Of a stretch of 8,029 bases of DNA, positions 1 through 5,436 are shown one piece after another. The DNA is from Microcaldota archaeon. Its GTDB lineage: Archaea; Micrarchaeota; Micrarchaeia; Norongarragalinales; UBA8480. The translations under genes and the position numbers were made by a program. The notes below the pieces were generated by a model. It was not told the origin of the DNA. It was given only the letters and a program-made list of their open reading frames with translations, and ran no database searches. Numbering within the stretch: the stretch's first letter is position 1; every line of letters starts with the position of its first letter. The stretch spans positions 1 through 8,029 of the forward strand of contig JAUYPK010000066.1 of NCBI GenBank assembly GCA_030697615.1. The letters are read 5' to 3'.

Positions 1-452
1 CCAAGTTTGTAGTACAATGCGCGTGCGGGCTTGTTTGCGCCTATTACGGTTAGGTAAATTATTTTTGGCTTCAATTTTTTCTTAATTAGTTTGATAACTT
101 CTGCTAATAGTTTTTTGCCAAGCCCCTGGCCGCGGAACTTCTTTGCTATTACTATTCCAATAAGCACCTTGTCGCGGTTACGCCTATCTTGTTTTCTACC
201 GTCAGATATGCCAACTACTTTTTTACCGCTAAGTGCAATTAGTGTAACTTCTTGTTTTTTTGATATAGCTTTAAATTTTTTCTTTAGCCATTGCTTTTCC
301 TCTTTAAGCGTTGGAGGTTTGTCAGAAAGCATGAATGGCTCTGGTCTTTCTCGCACAATCGGAGCATAGAATTCTAAAATATGCTTCGCCGAAATCGCCT
401 TGGTGATTTCCTTTATCTCCACTTCTTCGCCGTTTTTTAAAGTGAATTTCAT
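1..452 (-). CDS. GNAT-family N-acetyltransferase, C-terminus cut by the window edge
   Basis: The frame is open from the ATG at 452 to the left edge and gives about 151 residues. The acetyl-CoA pyrophosphate loop is clear: R107-G108-Q109-G110-L111-G112-K113, followed by a basic helix, a strand (IIYLTV, about 131-136), then N140 and the A-x-x-Y-Y-K-L-G stretch at 144-151 that ends most GNAT folds. Such enzymes move an acetyl group from acetyl-CoA to an amine; the substrate here cannot be read from sequence, and protein N-termini, amino acids or small amines are all possible. The start is backed by an AAGGT ribosome binding site 7 nt upstream, which overlaps the stop region of the preceding small gene. 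It is therefore the most distal visible gene of the cca-proS operon. It is only family-level similar to the GNAT at 4927-5418. The family call is secure; the specific function is unknown. Confidence 0.9.
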   Translation of the reverse strand, partial: MKFTLKNGEEVEIKEITKAISAKHILEFYAPIVRERPEPFMLSDKPPTLKEEKQWLKKKFKAISKKQEVTLIALSGKKVVGISDGRKQDRRNRDKVLIGIVIAKKFRGQGLGKKLLAEVIKLIKKKLKPKIIYLTVIGANKPARALYYKL

Positions 453-456
453 TTTA

Positions 457-464
457 CTTACCTT
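457..464 (-). promoter_or_regulatory. Ribosome binding site of the left-edge GNAT gene
   Basis: Minus-strand AAGGTAAG lies 4-11 nt before the ATG at 452, with AAGGT 7 nt away. It begins next to and overlaps the TAA stop (467-465) of the upstream small gene, so a ribosome ending there could restart. It matches the GGTGA half of the archaeal anti-Shine-Dalgarno complement only partly (GGTAA). Confidence 0.6.
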
Positions 465-725
465 TTAGCCGCGTTGTTTTGCCTCTCTTTTTTCGAGTGC
501 CCTACGGGTGACGACGTTTAGTGTGTGTTCTTGTGTTGCTCTATTTTCGTTTGGCTTAACTGAGTGTCCTCTTCTTAGGGCAATTTGGTGCGCTTGTTCA
601 ATAATAGTGTACGCTGGCGTTGCAGTAGTTTTGAAAGTTACTCCCCTTCGGTTAGCGGTGAGTTTAGCCCCGCTGGTTTTTGTTTGAATCGCGGCTAAGA
701 TTTGTCTATCTGTTTCTTCTGGCAT
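465..725 (-). CDS. Small uncharacterised protein, 86 aa (member B of the proS-flanking family)
   Basis: Unrecognised small protein, 86 residues, very basic at the C-terminus (RRALEKREAKQRG). The start at 725 is chosen over an upstream in-frame ATG because a perfect AAAGGTGA ribosome binding site sits 7 nt before it. The visible order is an N-terminal helix after Met-Pro, a strand near RRGVTFKTT, a long helix (about 47-60, IIEQAHQIALRRG), then a strand around HTLNVVTRR. This order resembles the three other small genes at 733-1005, 2484-2774 and 2775-3038, although this copy is the most diverged. There is no signal peptide, membrane segment or Cys/His cluster. It lies in the operon between another family member and a GNAT gene. 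A nucleic-acid or ribosome-associated role is only a guess from charge and context. Confidence 0.75.
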   Translation of the reverse strand: MPEETDRQILAAIQTKTSGAKLTANRRGVTFKTTATPAYTIIEQAHQIALRRGHSVKPNENRATQEHTLNVVTRRALEKREAKQRG

Positions 726-732
726 TTTTTGT

Positions 733-740
733 TCACCTTT
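733..740 (-). promoter_or_regulatory. Ribosome binding site overlapping the stop of the upstream gene
   Basis: Minus-strand AAAGGTGA lies 7 nt before the ATG at 725. Its last three bases, TGA, are the stop codon of the gene at 733-1005. This fixes the start of the 86-aa protein and points to coupled translation. The same 8-mer precedes the start at 3038. Confidence 0.8.
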
Positions 741-1005
741 GGGTTTCCTTTTCTGTAAATTGTATGCGTACTCGTTGAGGTTGTTCGTGGGTAAGCACTT
801 CAGCTGCAAAGTTTACTTTGCTTCGCTTAGCCATTTTTGCTGCTAGGGTTCTTATTAGCTCCACGTGTTTTGGTTCAAATGTACCGTGTTCTCTTGTTAC
901 GTTTACCGTGCCTCGATTGATTGCAATTTCATAGTGCTGTAAAAGCGCAGGGTCTTGTGCGCTGACAATGGCCCTGACAAGTTTTCCAGCTGCAATCAAT
1001 GGCAT
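733..1005 (-). CDS. Small uncharacterised protein, 90 aa (member A of the proS-flanking family)
   Basis: Unrecognised 90-residue soluble protein. It begins with an amphipathic helix (MPLIAAGKLVRAI), followed by a helix/strand region, a strand at RGTVNVT (about 31-37), a helix at about 48-62 (VELIRTLAAKMAKR) and a final strand with alternating residues (RVRIQF, about 78-83). The N-terminus matches the small protein at 2775-3038 in the pattern M-P-(L/I)-x-A-A-x-x-L-x-R-A-(I/L), and the helix plus last strand also align. The start has AAGGTAA about 11 nt upstream. It follows proS by 26 nt, the widest gap in this operon, and its TGA stop sits inside the next gene's ribosome binding site. No catalytic motif, metal site or membrane segment is visible. 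The function is unknown. Confidence 0.8.
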   Translation of the reverse strand: MPLIAAGKLVRAIVSAQDPALLQHYEIAINRGTVNVTREHGTFEPKHVELIRTLAAKMAKRSKVNFAAEVLTHEQPQRVRIQFTEKETQR

Positions 1006-1031
1006 AATTGTTTTTTACCTTGTTTTGTTTT

Positions 1032-2483
1032 TTAATACTGTCTTGCTACGTAAACCTGCACTCCAAGTTTTCCGCACACGCAGCACTTACCCTTTGTCGG
1101 TTTCTCTCCAACGAGTTCTCCGCGTACTTTGCCGCCTTTTGTAAACGTTTGCAACTCCTGGCCGCACTTTGTACCATCGGCTCCGGTTGAACAGATGAAA
1201 GTCTTTGCGTAGTACTTAGCGTCAATTGCGGCAAGCACTTCTTCTTTGTTCTTGCAGGTTTTCACCTTGTCAGCCATGTATGCATTTGCTTTTGCGGTGA
1301 GGCTCACGTCGAGTTTCTCCCCAACTTCGTTCACTTTTGCAGCAAGTTCCTTTAAGCTGCAAATGATTTTCTCTCGGTTATCGCGCCGCGTAATTGTAAC
1401 TGTTTCTTCCTTTGCCTCACGGCCGCCAATCTCTATACGTAATGGAACACCTTTCAACTCCCAATAATTATACTTGTAACCCGGTGTTTTGCCGCTGTTG
1501 TCAATGCGGCATTCGATTCCATTGTTTTCAAGTTCAGCTTTCACCGCTTCACAATGCATTTCAATGTTTTTCTCCTCGCCAGTTTTTGGAATCGGTACAA
1601 TGATTACCTGTAGTGGTGCAATGTGAAATGGAAAGATCAACCCTTTGTTGTCGCCGTGAGTTGCAATAACCGCGCCCATTATCCGCCAAATGCCAGGGCC
1701 AAAACACGTAGTGTGTGGGTTATGCTCCTTGCCGGTTTCGTCGCTGTATTTAACGTCGAACGCCTTGGAAAAGTTTGTGCCGAGGTAATGCGTTGTTGCG
1801 AACTGCAACGCTTTGCCATCCGGAAGTAAAATGTCAGTTGCGTAGGTTTCAACTGCGCCTGCAAAAGTGTCCCATTGCGGTCGCTTGAAGAAGTTAAACG
1901 GCAAGCAGAGTTTCTTGCAAACAGTTTCAATTATCTTCTCGTCAGTTTTCACCTGTTCACGCGCTGCTTTTTCATCTGTAAAAACGTCGTGGGTTTCAAT
2001 CCACATGAATTCTCTACCGCGCATAAATGGATTGGTTTCGCTTTCATTGCGAAAAACTGTGCACGACTGGTATAGTTTCATTGGCAAGTCGGTGTAGCTC
2101 TTGATCCATAAGTTGTACATTTGGTAAAATGCAGTTTCGCTTGTTGGACGCAATGCTAGTTTGCGCGACATTTTCTCATCGCCGCGCTGCGTTACCCAGT
2201 AAACGTCCGGCGCAAAACCTTCAGCGTGTTCTTTTTCAATTGCAAAGTTCTCCTCAGGAATAACTGTTGGGAATAACGTTGGCTCGTGACCATCCTTTTC
2301 CAATTCTTTTTCGAAAAGGGCATAAATTTTCTTAAAACTGCGCATTGACCACGGTTTATGCACAACAAAGCCTTGCACGTTGTAGCGGATGTCTGCCAAG
2401 TCAGCGGCGTAGATAATCGTATTGTACCAGTCGGAAAATTCCTTTTCCTTATCCTTGTTGAATTCACGTGTAGACATTAACAT
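1032..2483 (-). CDS. proS: Prolyl-tRNA synthetase, archaeal/eukaryotic type
   Basis: This cytosolic class II aminoacyl-tRNA synthetase charges tRNA-Pro with proline using ATP. The 483 residues are full length for the archaeal type. The class II core spans about 40-290. It contains L111-R112-P113-T114-S115-E116 (the TSE loop for proline and ATP), motif 2 (F144-R145-N146-E147 onward to F159) and motif 3 (G262 to R267, then H276-G277-D278). The anticodon-binding domain starts near QVIIVPIPK (about 292-300). The C-terminal zinc-type domain has C431, C440, C467/C468 and C470, and the protein ends in the Tyr typical of this subfamily (Y483). There is no bacterial INS editing insertion. The start at 2483 directly abuts the stop of the upstream small gene, with GAGGAGA 7 nt before it; M3 is a less likely start. 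The motif 3 entry CFGPGIWRI is a variant of the more usual SWG.STR form. Confidence 0.97.
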   Translation of the reverse strand: MLMSTREFNKDKEKEFSDWYNTIIYAADLADIRYNVQGFVVHKPWSMRSFKKIYALFEKELEKDGHEPTLFPTVIPEENFAIEKEHAEGFAPDVYWVTQRGDEKMSRKLALRPTSETAFYQMYNLWIKSYTDLPMKLYQSCTVFRNESETNPFMRGREFMWIETHDVFTDEKAAREQVKTDEKIIETVCKKLCLPFNFFKRPQWDTFAGAVETYATDILLPDGKALQFATTHYLGTNFSKAFDVKYSDETGKEHNPHTTCFGPGIWRIMGAVIATHGDNKGLIFPFHIAPLQVIIVPIPKTGEEKNIEMHCEAVKAELENNGIECRIDNSGKTPGYKYNYWELKGVPLRIEIGGREAKEETVTITRRDNREKIICSLKELAAKVNEVGEKLDVSLTAKANAYMADKVKTCKNKEEVLAAIDAKYYAKTFICSTGADGTKCGQELQTFTKGGKVRGELVGEKPTKGKCCVCGKLGVQVYVARQY

Positions 2484-2774
2484 TTATTTTTCTCCTCTTT
2501 TCCTGTATCGAAACTTAATTTTAAGCGAAAAACTGCTTGGATGGCTGTTGTCAAACGTCACTCTTTTATTTCCACTTTCCAAGCCACCTTCGTGTATTGC
2601 TCTTGTAGCTTCTTCTAATATAAACGCTTTGTTCCCCTCGTCAAAAGGTGCGTGTCGGAATTCCTTTTTTCTTCTTATAATTAACGAACTACCTTCTCGC
2701 GATATGGTGTGTGTTTCTACTATTGTGCTTTTCTTTAAGGTTCTATGCAATAAAATGGCGGATAATTCTGGCAT
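2484..2774 (-). CDS. Small uncharacterised protein, 96 aa (member D of the proS-flanking family)
   Basis: Unrecognised 96-residue basic protein. After Met-Pro comes a short helix (about 4-15), a charged segment with a strand (SSLIIRRKK, about 29-37), the turn A-P-F-D-E-G (42-47), a helix (FILEEATRAIHEG), then two strands ending in FSLKIKFRYRKR. The PF(D/K)(E/D)G turn and the last strand match the neighbour at 2775-3038, which suggests a tandem duplication. Its ATG follows directly on that gene's TAA stop, and its own TAA directly abuts the ATG of proS, so both junctions have zero spacing. It has no strong ribosome binding site; GGAG lies about 12 nt upstream and GGTAA is adjacent. No Cys, membrane segment or catalytic motif is seen. 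The function is unknown. Confidence 0.78.
   Translation of the reverse strand: MPELSAILLHRTLKKSTIVETHTISREGSSLIIRRKKEFRHAPFDEGNKAFILEEATRAIHEGGLESGNKRVTFDNSHPSSFSLKIKFRYRKRGEK
2491..2497 (-). promoter_or_regulatory. Ribosome binding site of proS inside the upstream gene
   Basis: Minus-strand GAGGAGA lies 7 nt before the proS ATG at 2483, within the last codons of the preceding small gene. It supports M1 over M3 as the start. It is the GGAG type, whereas the other internal sites of this operon are the GGTGA or GGTAA type. Confidence 0.7.
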
Positions 2775-3038
2775 TTACCGTTCAAACTCCATTATTAGTT
2801 TTGTAAATTTTGGATAACTATAGTCAAATCTGCTTTTCAATCTTAGTTGTCGTCTTTCAGCTATTTCACGAGCTTTTCTAAGGGCAATTTCATCCATCCC
2901 ATCTTTGAAAGGAACCTCTGTGTCATCTAGGTGTGTTAAAACTACTTCTCTTGTTGGGGGGTGCAATTGATATTTACTTTTTTTCTCTATCTCTTTTCGT
3001 AATGCCCTGAACAATTCATTTGCTGCTCTTATCGGCAT
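2775..3038 (-). CDS. Small uncharacterised protein, 87 aa (member C of the proS-flanking family)
   Basis: Unrecognised 87-residue charged protein. The start at 3038 is preferred to an in-frame ATG 60 nt upstream because AAAGGTGA lies 4 nt before it and the longer start would overlap cca heavily. The order is an N-terminal helix (MPIRAANELFRALRKE), a strand at EVVLTHL (about 31-37), a P-F-K-D-G turn, a long helix (IALRKAREIAERR, about 51-63), and strands around RLKSRFDY and KLIMEFER. The N-terminus aligns with the 90-aa protein at 733-1005, and the second half aligns with the 96-aa neighbour. This gene thus links the whole set as one family. It lies 10 nt after cca, and its TAA is immediately followed by the next ATG. 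No enzyme motif is visible. A role with tRNA or ribosomes is inferred from context only. Confidence 0.8.
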   Translation of the reverse strand: MPIRAANELFRALRKEIEKKSKYQLHPPTREVVLTHLDDTEVPFKDGMDEIALRKAREIAERRQLRLKSRFDYSYPKFTKLIMEFER

Positions 3039-3042
3039 TTTT

Positions 3043-3050
3043 TCACCTTT
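3043..3050 (-). promoter_or_regulatory. Ribosome binding site overlapping the cca stop
   Basis: Minus-strand AAAGGTGA lies 4 nt before the ATG at 3038 and overlaps the last two bases of the cca TAA stop (3051-3049). It fixes the start of the 87-aa protein and implies coupling to cca translation. Confidence 0.75.
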
Positions 3051-4413
3051 AAACCCATTCCACTGTTTCCAACAAGTATTTTGCAAGTATTTGAACATTG
3101 CTAGCGTCGATTTTTTTCACCATTCTCGCCTTTCCGTTTTTCGCCGGCTTCTGCCAATGCGAAGATATACCTGTCGAGCCGCTTGCAAGAATGGCTTTCA
3201 ATATTTTTTCAACGCTTGTTTCACTTTGCCTAATATCTAAGCAGATCTTCTCCTCTTCCAAATACGGTCCACGGATTATTTTTTTATTCTTTAAAAATTG
3301 AGAAACGTTTTTTTCAAGCCAAGCCGGTGGGCCAACTAGCTTCTTTACGCTTACAAGACAAGCGTTTTCAATTTCAAACAACAGCTGCCCCTTTGCGTAG
3401 TTGTCACAGCTTCCGAATACTCTAAAACCGCTTTTTTGTAATTCGCGGGAGATGTTTTTCTCACTGCGCTTCAGCTGTGGGAATAGAATGTCTTCAATCA
3501 CGTCTGGCTTTTTCATCTCAACCATAACAAATGTAGTGCCGCGGGCGTGTAGGAGTTGCTGTACTTTTGCAGCGTTGTGTACTTTTTTCTTTTCAATGAA
3601 AAAAGATTCGCTTGGCTTCTTCACAAACGCGCGGGAAAGGAGGATGAATTTGGCAAGTGACTGCGGCGACACTGCAGCTGCAGCGTTGCGGTTCCTGTCA
3701 ATAACGTCTATGAGAATAAACTTAGCGTCTGGAAACTTGTGCATGAGTTCCATTTTTCCGCTTTTGTTTTCAGCGTTCCAAGTCCCTTCATAATCTATGT
3801 AAATTGGTGGCAACCACTTAGCTGCTTCGCGTAACAAGTTCTCTAGTCCGCCGTACTTCAACATCAACTGTTCACAAACTAAACCAGAAAAGCCGCCAAC
3901 CTCGACCTCTGCACCGTATATTTGGTGGACCTTCAAGAGTTTCTTCAACACACGCACATCGCGGCGCTGGCGCTGCGTTAATTTCTTTTCCAAATATTGC
4001 ATGTGAAGCGGAGAACGGTCAACAGCGCTTTTTATGCCGCTGTGTGGCTCGACTTGAAAACAAGGGATCACTTCAACCTTAAATCCATCAACTGTGGTTT
4101 GTAAGTATGGGTGTTCAGCGTAGTGCGTAATCCACTTTGCTTTCACTGAATTTTTAGCAGCGGCAAATGTCTTTTTCACAATTACCTCTTCATCCATCTC
4201 GCGTGGAAAAGCTGCAAATAAGTCGATGTCGCGGTCTCCCCGTAGGCCAGTGTCTCGTGCTGCGCTGCCGACAAAAGAAACATTGCAAGTTTTTGGAAGT
4301 TTTGACTCTAGCTTTTTGATTATCTCAGCTGCGAATTTCTTCTCTGCTTGCAGCTCAGCTTTGCTAGGTGATATTACCGCTGCTATTTTTGCAAAGATAC
4401 GTTCGATTTCCAT
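3049..4413 (-). CDS. cca: CCA-adding enzyme, archaeal class I tRNA nucleotidyltransferase
   Basis: This enzyme builds or repairs the 3' CCA end of tRNAs from CTP and ATP. The 454 residues match the usual family length. The polymerase-beta-type head has G49-S50, R53, T55 and the helix-turn G59-D60-R61-D62-I63-D64-L65-F66, with D62 and D64 as metal ligands. A third carboxylate fits E114 in VEVIPCF. The central part has A130-V131-D132-R133-S134-P135 and G174-F175-S176-G177-L178-V179-C180-E181, both characteristic of archaeal members. Next comes I235-D236-V237-I238-D239-R240-N241-R242-N243-A244, the tRNA and nucleotide recognition region, followed by the alpha/beta tail domain to 454. It is the first gene of the operon that includes proS. 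No ribosome binding site precedes the ATG, and a TATA-like run about 30 bp upstream fits a leaderless transcript. Confidence 0.96.
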   Translation of the reverse strand: MEIERIFAKIAAVISPSKAELQAEKKFAAEIIKKLESKLPKTCNVSFVGSAARDTGLRGDRDIDLFAAFPREMDEEVIVKKTFAAAKNSVKAKWITHYAEHPYLQTTVDGFKVEVIPCFQVEPHSGIKSAVDRSPLHMQYLEKKLTQRQRRDVRVLKKLLKVHQIYGAEVEVGGFSGLVCEQLMLKYGGLENLLREAAKWLPPIYIDYEGTWNAENKSGKMELMHKFPDAKFILIDVIDRNRNAAAAVSPQSLAKFILLSRAFVKKPSESFFIEKKKVHNAAKVQQLLHARGTTFVMVEMKKPDVIEDILFPQLKRSEKNISRELQKSGFRVFGSCDNYAKGQLLFEIENACLVSVKKLVGPPAWLEKNVSQFLKNKKIIRGPYLEEEKICLDIRQSETSVEKILKAILASGSTGISSHWQKPAKNGKARMVKKIDASNVQILAKYLLETVEWV

Positions 4414-4438
4414 AAGTAAATGAGTAAAGGATTAGTAG

Positions 4439-4448
4439 AATAAAAAAT
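4439..4448 (-). promoter_or_regulatory. TATA-like box for the cca-proS operon
   Basis: Minus-strand ATTTTTTATT is centred about 30 nt upstream of the cca ATG. Together with the lack of a ribosome binding site, it fits a leaderless archaeal promoter. The same T run could instead serve as the U-tract ending the upstream Nudix transcript. A second TATA-like string, TTTATAG, lies near 4461-4467. Confidence 0.4.
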
Positions 4449-4464
4449 GAGGCTATTCGGCTAT

Positions 4465-4490
4465 AAACCCTTATTTCTCTTTAAGGGTTT
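4465..4490 (-). terminator. Nine-bp hairpin spanning the Nudix stop codon
   Basis: AAACCCTTA (4465-4473) pairs perfectly with TAAGGGTTT (4482-4490) around an 8-nt loop. The Nudix TAA stop forms part of the stem. On the minus strand a T6 run follows at 4447-4442, about 18 nt beyond the stem. It may end or stabilise the Nudix mRNA. In archaea a T run alone can terminate, so the stem's role is uncertain. Confidence 0.4.
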
Positions 4491-4878
4491 CGAAAGCTTT
4501 TCTATTGGCTTCGAGCATGTCTTTGCTGCACTGCACTTCATTCCATTGATTGATCCATTTCCATTCACAGTGCTCGGCTGGGCTAAGCTTTATTTCTCCA
4601 GCAGTTTTACACGTCACTAAGTAGTCGATTTCAACATAGAACCTATCGTCATCCACATAGCTCCAAGAGTGAAACGGTTTGCCAACTTCTATTTCAAGCC
4701 CAGTTTCTTCCATGAACTCGCGCTTCAAAGCTTCTGCTGGCTGTTCTCCAATTTCAATTTTTCCGCCCGGAATCTCCCAGTCGTTAGGCCGAGTTTTCTT
4801 GTCGCTGTTGCGTTTCAACACTAGCAATTTGCCGTTTTTGAACAGTGCGCCACCAACGCCTACAACGAATTGTTTCAT
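4471..4878 (-). CDS. Nudix hydrolase (MutT-like)
   Basis: It hydrolyses a nucleoside diphosphate linked to another group (X). The Nudix box is complete. Counted from the upstream Met at 4887, it runs G42-x5-E48-x7-R56-E57-F58-M59-E60-E61-T62-G63-L64, with the metal-binding Glu residues intact. It is preceded by the usual W-E-I-P-G-G. The single domain of 135 residues, with an RP-N-D-W-E entry, resembles 8-oxo-dGTP, (d)NTP or ADP-ribose hydrolases; the substrate cannot be told. The start at 4878 is preferred to the ATG at 4887 because a TATA element lies 23-30 bp upstream of it, the spacing expected for a leaderless transcript. It is divergent from the GNAT gene at 4927. The last codons form half of a 9-bp hairpin. 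Confidence 0.93.
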   Translation of the reverse strand: MKQFVVGVGGALFKNGKLLVLKRNSDKKTRPNDWEIPGGKIEIGEQPAEALKREFMEETGLEIEVGKPFHSWSYVDDDRFYVEIDYLVTCKTAGEIKLSPAEHCEWKWINQWNEVQCSKDMLEANRKAFETLKEK

Positions 4879-4900
4879 TATATGCATTAGCGATAACTAG

Positions 4901-4908
4901 TTATAAAA
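4901..4908. promoter_or_regulatory. Palindromic TATA element between divergent genes
   Basis: TTATAAAA on the plus strand reads TTTTATAA on the minus strand. It lies 23-30 bp upstream of the Nudix start at 4878 (ideal for leaderless transcription) and 19-26 bp upstream of the GNAT ATG at 4927 (slightly short). Neither gene has a ribosome binding site. The spacer between the two genes is too short for two separate promoters, so one near-symmetric box may serve both directions. Confidence 0.55.
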
Positions 4909-4926
4909 CGCTAGCGTAATTCCTCC

Positions 4927-5418
4927 ATGGTTATCATTAGAAAGGCTAGAAAAAGCGACAAGGGTCAGTTGTTACACTTGCAACGCAGCTTTAGTGCCGA
5001 AACTACGCTGAACAGACGGATGGTGTCAAAAAAACTTTTTGAATTGTTACAATATCATGATTACGAGCAAAACCTGAAAGATGACATTAGAAAGTACATT
5101 GCAACTGATTCGAAGAAGGGGATTTGTTTTGTAGCTGAGGAAAATGAAAAACTCATCGGCGTCATATTTGGATTGGTAAAAAATCAACCAAAAAAAGTTT
5201 TGCATACTCTTGGTTATGTTAACGATTGGTTTGTCCTTAAGGAGTGTAGGGGAAAAGGAGTTGGAAAGCTTTTGTGGCTTAAAATGATGGCTTGGTTTAG
5301 GAAGCGGCGATGCAAGGCAGTGGAGCTTAAGGTTTATCCAAATAATAAATCTGCAACGGCGGTTTATAGAAAGCTAGGGCTTATTGATACAATGGTTACA
5401 ATGTCGAAAAAACTATAA
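4927..5418 (+). CDS. GNAT-family N-acetyltransferase (RimI-like)
   Basis: This is the only confident plus-strand gene. It has 163 residues and covers one complete GNAT fold. It begins with strand MVIIRKAR and the D11 typical of this family, and strands around FVAEENEKLIGVIFG (68-82). The acetyl-CoA loop follows in C107-R108-G109-K110-G111-V112-G113-K114, then strand VELKVYP, N139-N140 and A145-V146-Y147-R148-K149-L150-G151, where Tyr is the usual general acid position. RimI-like enzymes acetylate protein N-termini, but amino acid or polyamine substrates cannot be excluded. It lacks a ribosome binding site and is probably leaderless from the shared TATA element. It converges on lonB, with 18 bp between the stops. 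The protein is basic, with many Lys. Confidence 0.93.
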   Translation: MVIIRKARKSDKGQLLHLQRSFSAETTLNRRMVSKKLFELLQYHDYEQNLKDDIRKYIATDSKKGICFVAEENEKLIGVIFGLVKNQPKKVLHTLGYVNDWFVLKECRGKGVGKLLWLKMMAWFRKRRCKAVELKVYPNNKSATAVYRKLGLIDTMVTMSKKL

Positions 5419-5427
5419 GTGATAGTT
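5407..5427 (-). terminator. Hairpin with T tract after lonB, in the convergent gap
   Basis: On the minus strand AACTAT, a 5-nt loop (CACTT) and ATAGTT are followed by a run giving six T in all, starting 9 nt after the lonB TGA. The stem is perfect but AT-rich. It overlaps the last codons and stop of the plus-strand GNAT gene, so it would also form in that mRNA, without a T tract. Confidence 0.45.
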
Positions 5428-5436
5428 GCCAGCCTT

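Noticed and set aside
91..369. Plus-strand frame opposite the left-edge GNAT gene
   Set aside because: It is a shadow of the minus-strand GNAT, whose acetyl-CoA loop is clear; the plus translation has no recognisable motif.
726..809. Longer N-terminus for the 86-aa protein (start at 809)
   Set aside because: It would overlap the end of the 90-aa gene, and the perfect ribosome binding site marks the start at 725.
2422..2817. Plus-strand 131-codon frame across the proS start and a small gene
   Set aside because: It overlaps three junctions that are well explained on the minus strand, and the peptide looks like low-complexity antisense.
3039..3098. Longer N-terminus for the 87-aa protein (start at 3098)
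   Set aside because: It would overlap the 3' end of cca, and AAAGGTGA sits just before the start at 3038.
3401..3793. Plus-strand 130-codon frame inside cca
   Set aside because: Antisense of conserved cca sequence; no domain seen.
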